A stretch of 64,000 nt of DNA from Lojkania enalia. Taxonomy: Eukaryota > Ascomycota > Dothideomycetes > Pleosporales. A program made the position numbers and the translations under genes. The DNA lies in assembly GCA_010094045.1 (NCBI GenBank), contig ML986611.1:186001-250000 (forward strand), read 5' to 3'. Below the pieces are notes generated by a model that was given only the letters and a program-made list of their open reading frames with translations, searched no databases and was not told the DNA's origin. Of this stretch, positions 24,974-35,342 are shown piece after piece; position 1 is the stretch's first letter, and each line of letters opens with the position of its first letter.

Positions 24974-26017
24974 ATGAGCGGCGCCGGCAGCTCAAGCGGC
25001 CCGCCTGCACCGGCGCCACAGGCGCCCTCCACCACCGACCAACACCAAACCCTCGTCATCGACACCTCGGCCTCAGACTCGGACACGGATTCAGCGTTTG
25101 ACGGCACCTCGACCGCCAGCACCTCGCTCGCCTCCTCCATCCTCAACTATGAATACTCCAACGGGCGCCGCTACCACGGCTACCGCTCTGGCTCGTACGT
25201 CCTGCCCAACGACGACGAGGAGCAGGATCGCCTCGACCTGCTCCACCACATCTTCCTCCTCATGCTCGGCGGCAAACTGTACGACGCGCCGCTCCCCACC
25301 CCCCCATCGCGCGTGCTAGACATCGGCACGGGCACGGGAATCTGGGCCATCGACTTCGCGGACGAGAACCCAGGCTCCGAGGTCCTGGGCACGGATCTTA
25401 GTCCCATCCAGCCCACATGGGTGCCGCCGAACTGCAAATTCTACATCGACGACGCGGAATCCGAGTGGGTGTTCTCGGGCCCCAAATTCGACTTCATCCA
25501 CTGCCGCGGCATGAGCGGCAGCATCGGCGACTGGGACGCGCTGGTCGCCAAAGCTTACGACCACGTCGCTGACGGCGGCGCCGTCGAGTTCCAGGAGCCC
25601 GAGGCGTGGGTCTATAGCGACGACGCGACGATCGAGCGCGCGAGCTCGCTGCTGCAGTGGCAGGAGCTGTGCAACGAGGCGGCCGGCAAGTTCGGTAAGG
25701 AGCTGCGCATCGGCGCGTCGTTGAAGGGGCGGATGGAGAGAAGGGGGTTTGTCGATGTGAGGGAGACGATGATTAAGGTTCCGATTGGACCCTGGCCGAA
25801 AGACCCGCATTACAAGGAGATCGGCCGCTATCAGCGCGAACATATGGCCATGGGCATTGAGCCGTATACCTTTGGCTTCATTGGCAAGGTGCTTGGCTGG
25901 AGCCAGGACGAGTGCAGGGTCATTACGAGTAAGGTCGTTAATGAGGTTAGGGACAAGAGCTTGCATCTTTATATAAAGTTTTACTTTGTCAGTGGGAGAA
26001 GGCCTGGCGGGGAGTAG
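24974..26017 (+). CDS. SAM-dependent methyltransferase (LaeA/TAM-like)
   Basis: Single exon, 347 residues. After a disordered Ser/Thr/Asp-rich N-terminus (about 1-55) comes the NYEYSNGRRYHGYRSGSY segment and a class I methyltransferase core: motif I LDIGTGTGIWAIDF (115-128), the acidic strand end GTDLSPIQP, and FDFIHCRGMSG at motif II/III. GRRYHGYR followed by DIGTGTGIW and DLSPIQP is the signature of the large fungal family that includes LaeA, the velvet-complex regulator, but most members are uncharacterised enzymes. Small-molecule or protein substrate cannot be told. Codon use is strongly GC-rich. It shares its upstream region with the P450. Confidence 0.85.
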   Translation: MSGAGSSSGPPAPAPQAPSTTDQHQTLVIDTSASDSDTDSAFDGTSTASTSLASSILNYEYSNGRRYHGYRSGSYVLPNDDEEQDRLDLLHHIFLLMLGGKLYDAPLPTPPSRVLDIGTGTGIWAIDFADENPGSEVLGTDLSPIQPTWVPPNCKFYIDDAESEWVFSGPKFDFIHCRGMSGSIGDWDALVAKAYDHVADGGAVEFQEPEAWVYSDDATIERASSLLQWQELCNEAAGKFGKELRIGASLKGRMERRGFVDVRETMIKVPIGPWPKDPHYKEIGRYQREHMAMGIEPYTFGFIGKVLGWSQDECRVITSKVVNEVRDKSLHLYIKFYFVSGRRPGGE

Positions 26018-26889
26018 AGGAGGGGGAGGGTGGAGGGTGATCATTTATACGTCGGCGTTGGGATGGCGCCGAAGCGTTGGACTCGAATTCGGAACGTCTG
26101 CATAATCCAAAAAGAGGGAATAGCCTGTCCATATCTCCTCAACCGCATGACCGCATAATCATACCATATAACGAAAATACCACTAGCATGTACAAAGGTA
26201 CCCACGACGGCATGAAATCAAAAAAAAAAAAAAAAATATAAAAAAAAACATAGAGATATCCTTTTATGAAACAGTGCTTCATCTTGTACGCGCACATGTC
26301 ATTTCGTTAATCCCTCGATTCACTAGATGGGATAAATTTGAACTGATCTCATCTCCCCTCTTCTCTCATCCCCCTGACGGTAAAATCTATTACTTCCCAC
26401 CGATACACAATACAATACAATTCATCGCCACTACAAAGCCGAAAAACTCATATAACTCTAACAATACCGAAAAGTCCCAAAAAAGTAAACTACATCAAAT
26501 CGAATTAAATTCATTCTCTCACATGCACTCAAACAGCCCCATCAGTCTTTACATGTTAGACAAATCCAAACACCAAGACATATTCAAGGCCCCCTCCCNN
26601 NNNNNNNNNNNNNNNNNNNNNNNNNNNNNNNNNNNNNNNNNNNNNNNNNNNNNNNNNNNNNNNNNNNNNNNNNAAAAAAAAAAAAAAAAACATAGGGTAT
26701 CTAGCGCCAAAAACACCTCTACCAAATTCCAATCCCAGCCCCAATTCCATTAATAAAAGCAATTTATAGACACCAACCAATTCTAATTCCAAACTCGTCC
26801 TAGAAGAGCAACCGTTACCAATACCCTCATCTAAGCGCCAATCAAAATATCCCACTTTCTTCACCCAAAACCTACCTCCTAGAAACTCC
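26018..26889. other. Intergenic with assembly gap
   Basis: AT-rich spacer between the 3' ends of the methyltransferase and SconB genes. It contains an A17 run at 26220-26236 and a second A run just after the N block. No gene is supported; frames reading across the Ns are not real evidence. Confidence 0.6.
26599..26673. other. Assembly gap (75 N)
   Basis: A run of 75 undetermined bases preceded by CCCCTCCC and followed by a poly-A tract. The true sequence and length are unknown; probably a homopolymer or scaffold join. Confidence 0.95.
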
Positions 26890-29133
26890 CTAACTATCCA
26901 CCATCACCCCTTCACTCCAGAAACTATGCACCCTCACCGTCCCATCCTCACTCCCGCTCACCAACCTCGAGTCGCTTAACCCCACGCAATTCACCGGCCC
27001 CGTATGCCCCGTCAACGTCCGCTCATGCTTGCCCGTCCTAGGATCCCAGATCTTGATGGTCTTGTCCTCGGCGCCCGAGACAAGTCTCAAGCTATCGGCT
27101 GCCAGCGACCAGACGCCCTCCACGTGGCCGAAGAACCTATGGACGCAGCGACCGGAGAGAACGTGCCAGAGGCGGATGGTGCCATCCAGGGAGCCGGTCA
27201 GCATGTAAGACGGGGGTAGGGGGCGGGTAGGGTCATTAGGGAAGAGGGGGTCTGGTGGGATATCCGGTGTGGTGCGGGGGTGCGGATATGCGGATTCGGA
27301 AGAGGGTAGGGAGGCCGTATCCGATGTGTCATTGTTGGCCTGGGCAACGAAGTCTTGCTCATCGATTTCAAAGTCATGGGGTAGCGGGAGGACTTGTTGG
27401 ACTTGGCCGACGTGGCCTTCAAACGTCTTAATGCAGAGTCGAGTGTCGAGGTCCCAAAGCTTGACTGTGCAGTCGTCCGAGGCGGAGAACAGTGTACGAG
27501 ACGGGATGTCGATCTTGACGGCATTGACCCAGTCGGTGTGCCCGCGCAGGATGAACCGCTGCATGGTGCTCCAGTCGTGCACCATTATGGTGTTGTCTGA
27601 TGATCCCGATGCAAGAAGTTTGTCGGCCATGTGCAGCCCAATGACACCTCGCGAATGCCCCGGCAGCGTCTTGATACAGTGTCCAGTTTTCCAATTCCAA
27701 ATCTTGATCGTGCTATCCAAGCTCCCGGTAATCAAACGGTTTTCGTCAAACTGCAGGCACCGAATTCCTTGGGCGTGTCCTGTGAGCGTTCGTATACATT
27801 CTCCGGTCGTGAGATCCCAGACCTTCACCGAGGCATCGTAAGAGCCAGTCATCAGGATCTGGTCGTCGAATTGTAAACACATGACGCCGTTGGTATGTCC
27901 TTTCAGCACCGTTGTTGAGAACCTGCCGTACTTCCAATTTGTGCCGACTTTGAATCGGTCTTTGTAAACATCCTTCCACGGTCGCTTCTTCGGTTGGTCG
28001 AAGTAAGATTCTTGTTGATCACGATATTCGCTTATGCAAGATCGCTTCGGTGATATTTCTGACAAAGGCGAAGCATCGGGGGCAGCGCGCTTCATGCTCA
28101 CAGCTGCTTGGCTCATATTTGGCCCTTGATTAGATATCTGCGGGCTAGGGTTCCCCGAAACTATAGTGACGTTCGGAGACCACTCATTCAAGCCCCTCCC
28201 AGACGCACGTAATTGAATCCTCCTCTTCTCTGTCCTTAGCCGTCGTTGATCCAACAATGGAAGACCCCAACCACACTTTGTACACTTTCTGTCGATGTGC
28301 TGCTCACACATCCTGTGCCAAACAACGTCATCGTCTGCGAGCTGCCTCCAGCGTGTGCTCACTTGAGCAGCTTTGCAAAGTGAAGTGGTATCCAGATAAC
28401 AAAGAATCTTGAACCCCAGCTCGGTGGGAAGCGCGGCGAGGAAGTCGATCTTGATCAGATTGCGAACGGAGGACGAGATGAAGGAGAGCTGCGGGAAACA
28501 GCACTGAGCGAGAATGCCTTGCAGCATGAGGTTACGCTGTTTCGAAGGGGCGGCGGAGAAGAGTGACCACACATTGGCAATGCTCTGCTGGTCCTGCTGT
28601 GACAGCTTGCTGAGTTCCTATGCGCCGTCAGGGGACATTAAGCGGGATTTGTATGGATGATAACATACCTCCTGGAGTTGCTCCATGGACGGCTCGTCAG
28701 CCTGTCTCCGGCAGAGTAGGTCGGGTCTATGTCGGTAGCAATACTTGGTGTTCGCATTTGTGGGCCCATGCTGTGGACGAGCGTCTGCGCCAAGTGGATT
28801 GTACTGCTTCGGAATGTGCTCGACGAGATAGGGGGTAATCATCTTACCAAGCTGCTTCGATGCGTGCTTGTTCACAACGTCTTTGTGCTCAGAGTTGTCC
28901 TCGTCTTCGTCTTCTACTAGATGTTTTGAGCGGTTGACGAGTCCCTCATGGTCGTGTCCTTTCAACAGAGCGGAGCGCGGGTCGGCAATGGAGGCGGAGG
29001 CACCTGAGATGTCAGCAGAAGGCATTGGAAGGGTGCGCCAGGACCGGCGCCTGTTTTTGGGGCCGTCTGCGGGCTGGGGGATGTTGCGATCTGTTGCGAC
29101 AGCTTCGATGGTCTGGCTGCGGTTTGACGCCAT
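26890..29133 (-). CDS. sconB: F-box/WD40 protein, sulfur controller SconB/Met30
   Basis: Two exons (29133-28669, 28617-26890) joined by a 51-nt intron give 730 residues. It is the substrate receptor of an SCF ubiquitin ligase. Seen: the N-terminal [20 protein letters not shown] element typical of this subfamily, an F-box at about 214-258 ([20 protein letters not shown]), the adjoining [11 protein letters not shown] segment, then seven WD40 repeats from about residue 393 ([13 protein letters not shown]) to the end, each with GH and WD/WN/VH-D landmarks. A Ser/Pro-rich loop interrupts the propeller between repeats 5 and 6. SconB (Neurospora, Aspergillus) and yeast Met30 turn off sulfur-assimilation regulators; that function is inherited from the family. 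Its divergent neighbour is Atg17. Confidence 0.92.
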
Positions 29134-30145
29134 TTTGGGCGGTCAAGAGCAAGCACCGCGAAATTGAATGGGGCCAGGTGCAGGACGGACACAAGGGTCC
29201 CTATGAAGGTCCCCCGGCCGTGTTACACATGGGACGAAGCGGAAGCGCAGTGTAAGGTATCGTGCTTTGCTGCCCGGATGGCGTATTGCGAGGGCTCAGA
29301 TGAGAGCCTCGCTCCCAGATAAGTGTAAATTCGAGGATTGGACGGATGCAGAGGCGGGGCCAGGCAGTGAGGACGAGGAGCTAGAGAGGCGAGAGGAATT
29401 GCGCAGGGGACGAGATTGCGGGCAAAGGTATCGACCATGAGTGTCTGCTTGGGATGCAGAGGAGAGGGTGTAGTTCGTCGGCGGGATTGTGTGGGGAGGG
29501 GGGGGGGGTCAGGGCCTTGTCCTCGGATGAGATGGATGAGGGCAGGCATTGGAACTTCGCCGGCGCCCCCCAGCACGCCATCGCCGAACAGGATGAGCAC
29601 CCGCATCACGCAACCCGCTTGGCACCTTGGTCCCATCGAGACCATTATCTAACAGATTCACCTCTGCCAACCGCCTCAGCCATCCACGCAAGCGCCATGC
29701 TCTTCTCCTAGCAACCAACCTCTCTCATCGTCCACCATAACGGCGTCCTCAGCATCGCCACGGTTACGGTGGCCCCCTTCTCGTTGGTCCTTGGCTAGCG
29801 TGCCTGCAGCGCCTTATCCGCGCTAGCCACTATCTGACTAGCCGCAGTGGCCGCACCCTCCTCCATTCCTGCAGACAGCCCGCCGGCCTTACTCCTTGTG
29901 GCAAGCGTCCTGGAGCCGCAAGCTTAGCTCTTTCTCCGCAGTCAGCCGCGATCGACTGCACTAGCAGGCACGCTCCACCATGCCTTTCTGTACGAGTATT
30001 CGCAAGACCCCGTTGCACTACCCCGATTGTATCCGGTGATGATGATGATGTATTCATTCGGCGGTCCTCTGTCCATCGCCCCCTAAACCGCCCCTTACGA
30101 CGCGGCCTTCTCCCTATCTGCCCGCTCTACGCAATCCTCCCCGCA
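29134..30145. other. Intergenic, SconB / Atg17 divergent promoters
   Basis: 1.0 kb between divergent start codons. GC-rich, with a G-run near 29501-29508 and no supported gene. Long antisense-type frames here lack any domain. Confidence 0.5.
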
Positions 30146-31762
30146 ATGGCATCCCCCGAATCCCCTGCATCCTCAGCCAGCAGTGGAAGCTCCAGATCAT
30201 TCAACCCGAACCGCCCGCCCACTCTAGAAGATCTTGTGAACCACTTCGTAGCCTCAAAACGCTCACTGAACACTCAGACCGTGCTCTGGCGAGCAAACGA
30301 GACCGTCAACACATCACGCGAGCTCCTCGAAGAAAATGCCTCTCTCTCTGCTAAGAATAGTTCCATAAGAAATATCATAGACGAGCAGGTCGATGCCCTC
30401 GAGGCCGTTCGACGCGGAATCGATGTCGTCGAAGCCGAGGTACAGGCCGAGTTCAAGGTATCCATCCACGTCGAACTCAGACTATGAAATGCAACCCGCT
30501 AATAACTTTTAAAGCAAATCCTCCACGACCTAGATGCCTCGTTTGCCGGCTTGCAATCCACCCTCACAGTCCTCCGCGATACCCCTGTAGAGTCCGTCCT
30601 CCAACCCCCAAACACCCCGCAGAAACACCTCTTCGACTTTATCGACAGCGCCACTGTGACGAACCTGAAAGACTCGCTGCGGGCCTGCATAGACCGCTAC
30701 AATGAGGCTAATAAAAGCCTCAACGATAGTAACGACGCCTTCGACATCTCGCTCGACAACCTCCACAAGTCGCTTGAAAACGTGCCGAGTACGCCTGCTA
30801 CAGAATCCAATCCGAGTCCTATACCGGAGTTATATCGGGATTTAGAAGAGCATGCAAGAGAGGCGGCGCAAGCATTCCAATCGCTGGTCCGCCACTACGA
30901 CCTCTGCGTCACGGCCCTCCGACACACAGAAGGCGGATCCGCCGCCGCAACGCAGGCCACCGGCGACGCGCCTGTTCCCTCATCTTCATCACTCGCCGCA
31001 CCCCCTGACCCCATTACCGAAGAGGAGCGCCAGGAAATGCTAACTGTGCTCTTCAAGGACGCGCGCGAGGTCGAAGACGTCGTATCCGAGATCCGAGACC
31101 GAGGCTCTGAGATGAACTTCCTGCTCACCCATCTTGAATCCCACATCGGTTCTCTCCGCAACGAGGACGCGGCGCTGAATGCTATACTGCGCCTCCTCGC
31201 CCGTCTAGCGGCGCAGGCTACCTCGCATATTGGCATGGCACGCGCTTTCCACGCTTCGTGGCTCGAAGACACGAGGCCTAGTCTCATGGCCGGTATCGAA
31301 GAGTGGGAGAACCAGCGCGTTTTTTACGAACGATTCGATCTTGCATATGCGGAATTGCTAGTTGAGATCGCGGCGAGGAGGCGCAGGCACGAGAAGGCGA
31401 AACGGAAGGCGGAAGAGGCGCAGAGGGAGTTGGATCGCTTGTGGAATGAGGATCTGAAGGCTAGAGAACAGTTTACAGTTAAGCAAGGTGACTTCTTGCC
31501 CCTGGATATCTGGCCGGGACTTAGGGATGAGCCGAGGAGGTACGAGGTTCGGGCTCTGGTGCCGGAACGAAAGCAGAGGCGGGTGGGGAGCGTGGAAGGG
31601 GAGGGGGAAGAGAAGGTGGAAGGGCAGGGAGAGGAGGGCATGGAAGGAGATACGGAGGGGGAAGGGGAGGACATAGAGGAATGGGCAGAGGCGAGGAGTA
31701 TTCCGCAGCTGGGTAGAAATGTTGTTGAGAGAGCGCTTACGAGGGTCAAGCGAAGGATGTGA
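30146..31762 (+). CDS. atg17: Autophagy-related scaffold protein Atg17
   Basis: Two exons (30146-30457, 30515-31762) with a 57-nt intron give 519 residues. Atg17 is the curved coiled-coil scaffold of the Atg1 kinase complex at the phagophore assembly site. Seen: TLEDLVNHFVASKRSLN near the N-terminus, LASxNxLLxxS-like helices, the VLRDTPVESVLQPPNTPQ and KHLFDFID block characteristic of fungal Atg17, long amphipathic helices with MTVLFKDAREVEDVV-type heptads, and KQGDFLPLDIWPGL near residue 450. The C-terminal tail is Gly/Glu-rich, low complexity. Length is close to the fungal family norm (about 430-530). The short intron and the splice restore the DLDASF/FAGLQSTL continuity. Confidence 0.9.
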
Positions 31763-32314
31763 TTTTCTACGCATGCCTCGTTCATAGATATGTTGCTACT
31801 TATTTTCCATATAGGCCGTGCGTTCTATTGGGTTAGGTAATTAGATACCCGTGTTTCTACCTAGTGGGGGAATTTGCTCTAAATAACGAGATTATTGTTT
31901 CTTTACTTGTGTGAAGTGTTTTCTGCGTATTTGGTGTTAGTTGTTGCCATTGTTGATTAGGTCGTTGGCTCTGTAGAGGGATGGATGGGTAGATGGATGG
32001 ATCAGAGCTCTCTTTGATCGTCTTTGCTCGATCTGGCTACTTGCCTATCTTGTTGAGGACAGGATAGTTGTAACCAAGTTCGAATATCGGACGTGTTTGC
32101 GTGTGTAAAATGAGGGTTCATCATATGATTAGTTGGTGGGAGAGTGTGGATGAAGTGGCAGAGAAGGAAGGCGGGGTGTACGTACCAGGGATGTTATCAA
32201 CTGTGGATGCGACTCTAGCACGTCGAAGCTGAGTTTGATCGTAAATCTCGGCTGTCCAATCTAATTCAACTCAAACGCCTGATTTCTCCCCCAAGCATAC
32301 AAACTCAGACTGAA
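31763..32314. other. Intergenic between convergent genes
   Basis: About 550 bp, presumably the 3' ends of the Atg17 and Rio1 transcripts. A GGATGGAT-type stutter lies near 31980-32000. No gene seen. Confidence 0.5.
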
Positions 32315-33907
32315 TTACTTCTTCCTCGACGACTGTGCAACTAATTTCTTCTTGAGGTGCTTGGGCATCTTGTTCTTCCGCTTCTCTCTCTTTTCCTGCT
32401 TGACGGCGGCTTTGTGCGCGGCTTTTGCATCTTTGGATTGGTGCTTTTTGCCACGGGGGGTGCGGGTGGATGCGCTTTCGCCTTCGCTCTTGTCGTCTTC
32501 GGAGTCGTTGTCATCTTCATCTTCATCTTCATCTTCATCTTCGTCTTCGTCTTCGCCTTCGTCGGCGGCTTGAGTTGGTGCATCGGAGGCTAAAAGGCTC
32601 TGGTATACAACCTGCTCGCCCGCGCCCACGAGCTCGGCGTCGCGCTCTGCGTCATAGACTTGCTCGAGCGTTTGCGGAATATACTGCTCCCGGAATACTG
32701 CATCGTCTGCCTCTTCATTCTTTCTCTCCCGTTCACTCAGGTCCTGTCTCTCGCTGAAGAGCGCATTGATCATGCTGTTGATCTCTTCCGGCTTCGTACT
32801 ACCATCCGACCTAGTAATGAGCCCAAATACCTTTCGCTCAGACAAAACTTCGACATCCCTGCTCCTGAAGAAATCCGATACATTTTTAATATCCATGCGC
32901 AGAAAATTTAACGAGTGCGGATGATCATGTTCAACGGACTGCGAGACATCGATGATGTATAATTTATCGTCATGATAGAGGATATTGTACTCGCTGAGAT
33001 CCGCGTGCACGAGCCGACAAACCTGATACATAATCCGCACATAACCTAGCAGCTGGACATACAGCGCCTTCCACCTCTCCTCTTCCTCCTTCGCGCTCAA
33101 GCCCTCGAAAACCACGTCCCGCAGCCGCGGCGCCGGCCACCCTTTCCTATCGCCCAGGAACCCCATGACGAGGACATGCAGTTTCAAGAAAATAGGCTCG
33201 GGACACGGGATTCCGGCGTTAAATATCCGCTTCAGATTCCGCATCTCCTTTTCCGCCCACAGCCTCACCATTGCACGGTTATTCGACTTGGCGTAGCCCT
33301 GCCGGAACCGGAACTCGCCCTCAACGTACTTGCTCCGGTCCTTAAAGACGAGGATACTAGTCTTGTAGACCTTAATGGCACGGTGTAAGGGTTGGGCTTC
33401 TTCTTCTCCATCGTCCTCATGCGGGAGCGTAATGGCGTGGTAGACGTTCGCTTCTTTGCCCGTGGACAGCACGCCGTGGATCTCGGACACGATGTTCTTA
33501 TTGAGGAGCTGAAGAAGGAGCATGCGGGTACGCGCGTCGAGGACTTGCTCCGATGTCGCACGGTCGCTTTTGTCTTTGTCGCGGGTCGAGCCGCCGGCGA
33601 AGCCGGAAAAGGTGTCGTCGAGCTTCAGCTTGGCAGCATGTCTGGAGAGCCCTGCGATACGGTCGTCGAGGGAGATGTGGGTGTTGGCGCGTGGCTTCTG
33701 TTGGATGGTCGTTTTGGGTGTTGAGGGTGGGGGGATGGAGGATTCGGAGTCAAAGAGATCGTCGAAATCATCTAAGTCCATGGCTTCTTGTGTGTTGGTT
33801 TCCTCTGAGGTGACGAGGGGTAGAGCGGCTTGTTCGCTCGTTGTAGAAGCTCCGCTTTGCTCAGTCGGCGCGACAGACTCAGGCTGACTTCCCGCTGTGG
33901 TGGACAT
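32315..33907 (-). CDS. rio1: Atypical serine kinase/ATPase Rio1
   Basis: 530 residues from the ATG at 33907. RIO1 acts in late cytoplasmic maturation of the small ribosomal subunit. Seen: the flexible P-loop STGKEANVYHA (148-158), catalytic Lys179 in AIKV, the RIO-specific insert KYVEGEFRFRQGY, the hinge VLVMGFLG, catalytic loop HADLSEYN (301-308) and metal-binding IIDVSQSVEHDHP (Asp320). The C-terminus has an acidic (Glu-Asp)n tract then a Lys/Arg-rich tail, both usual for fungal Rio1. The frame stays open upstream of this ATG to a good acceptor at about 33997-34002 (TTTCCAG), so an extra 5' exon or leader intron is possible. Confidence 0.9.
   Translation of the reverse strand: MSTTAGSQPESVAPTEQSGASTTSEQAALPLVTSEETNTQEAMDLDDFDDLFDSESSIPPPSTPKTTIQQKPRANTHISLDDRIAGLSRHAAKLKLDDTFSGFAGGSTRDKDKSDRATSEQVLDARTRMLLLQLLNKNIVSEIHGVLSTGKEANVYHAITLPHEDDGEEEAQPLHRAIKVYKTSILVFKDRSKYVEGEFRFRQGYAKSNNRAMVRLWAEKEMRNLKRIFNAGIPCPEPIFLKLHVLVMGFLGDRKGWPAPRLRDVVFEGLSAKEEEERWKALYVQLLGYVRIMYQVCRLVHADLSEYNILYHDDKLYIIDVSQSVEHDHPHSLNFLRMDIKNVSDFFRSRDVEVLSERKVFGLITRSDGSTKPEEINSMINALFSERQDLSERERKNEEADDAVFREQYIPQTLEQVYDAERDAELVGAGEQVVYQSLLASDAPTQAADEGEDEDEDEDEDEDEDDNDSEDDKSEGESASTRTPRGKKHQSKDAKAAHKAAVKQEKREKRKNKMPKHLKKKLVAQSSRKK
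32512..32557. repeat. CATCTT/CGTCTT hexamer repeat within rio1
   Basis: About eight consecutive 6-bp units encode an alternating Glu-Asp tract in the Rio1 C-terminus. A candidate length polymorphism. Confidence 0.8.
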
Positions 33908-35342
33908 TGTTGGCTCGTTATTATCGAGTGGGACTTGGTCTTGAGGCAGATTTTCCTTGAGCAATAAGCGGCAGAAGTCGGCGGTCTCTGACGTGGGGAT
34001 CTGGAAACACAGTGAGGGTTCAACAACACGTAAATTACGCTCTGGGTCGTCGTTAGGCTCTATTGTTGTAGAATTCTGAAGGAAATGGAAGGGAGACGAA
34101 GGAAAGCTTCATATTTACCTTAGACCATTTGCTGCCTGCCGCGGATGAAGGTGGAAGTGGTGAAAATGACAATTTCTTGAAGCGACGCGGGGTAGAAAAA
34201 TTAGAATTAATGTTTTGGTGTGCATCATCGACGCGTACCCCGCCATTCTGCCAGTCCAATCCTGAAACGGAATCGCTTCATTGCGGGCGGTGAACATCCT
34301 GCAAAGTGTCGTCTGAATCGTCCAAGGGGTTGTAAAGTATGGCTCATTGGACTTGTATCCCTGAGTCTGGCAGGAAGTAGTTCAATGCTAGGTTTTCCCT
34401 TCATAGTGTATTGATTACAGCTATGTTCTTCATATCTAGATGGATTATTCGCTAGCCAGCTCCCTTCTATGTGTAGCTATGGTAGACTTTATGCCTATAA
34501 GTAAGGTTTGGAAGTCTCTAAGACCAATTCCCTACTTCGAGTGATACCGATCTCTTTTATATTCCTTAGAGTGGTATCAACGAAATACACTACTTGATAC
34601 CTAGGATCTTGATACAGGCATATTAGATTAGGTAATGGAGTAAGAATTGTTGCGAAGAATTTCACGATCTTCAGAGCAAGACACTCGCTTCAATGCCTGG
34701 TCGTCATTTAACTATCATCCTATACAAATGGGGTACATGATATTCACTTCCCGCCACGCTCATGTTTTAGCCGAATTCCGTAGCTAAACTCCGTGTGTAG
34801 GCTAGTGCTACCAAATAAGGTGCCCAGACTATAATTCAATTGGCTCGCCTACGATCATAGCCGGCTGCACTTATCGGAGTTCAATCCTCTGAACACCGCA
34901 ATCTCTTTCGTCTCCTTCTCGTTCCAGCGTCCACCCTCCCATCATGGCATCTAGTGTTTCTGGACCTCCATTATTGGCATCTCTTACTCTCAATACGATC
35001 AATCTATGCAAATCGAGATCAGACTTATAATTGCATTGCCTCGAGGCGGTTTCCCCTGAACGTCGAAACCTCCCCTTCGGCGTTGTGTGATCATTTGTCT
35101 GTCCATCTCCTGGACCGATTGCATTCTGATTTTTTATCCGTTCTGTTATCCGTGTACCCCTGATCCACTATATCTGTTCCCGTGTAGATACGGAGTTCCA
35201 CTGTGCCAGTATAATTTAGAGGGAAGTCCGACTGTTAGCAACTGTGTCAAACAGACTCGCATCATGGTATTGTCCAAGTACCCCTATTTATATTAATCTA
35301 ACTCTTTAGTCTCGTACTGGATTGGCACCGGCAAGGCTGAGA
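33908..35342. other. Intergenic, divergent promoters
   Basis: 1.4 kb between Rio1 and the Zn2Cys6 gene. A short frame from an ATG at 34297 and a GTAAAT donor near 34115 suggest a possible leader exon/intron for Rio1. The rest is AT-rich with no gene. Confidence 0.4.

Noticed and set aside
25316..26044. 242-codon frame antisense to the methyltransferase
   Set aside because: Mirror of a GC-rich gene; His/Arg/Ala-rich shadow without protein features.
26274..26864. Frames reading through the N block
   Set aside because: Translation of undetermined bases and homopolymers; not evidence of a gene.
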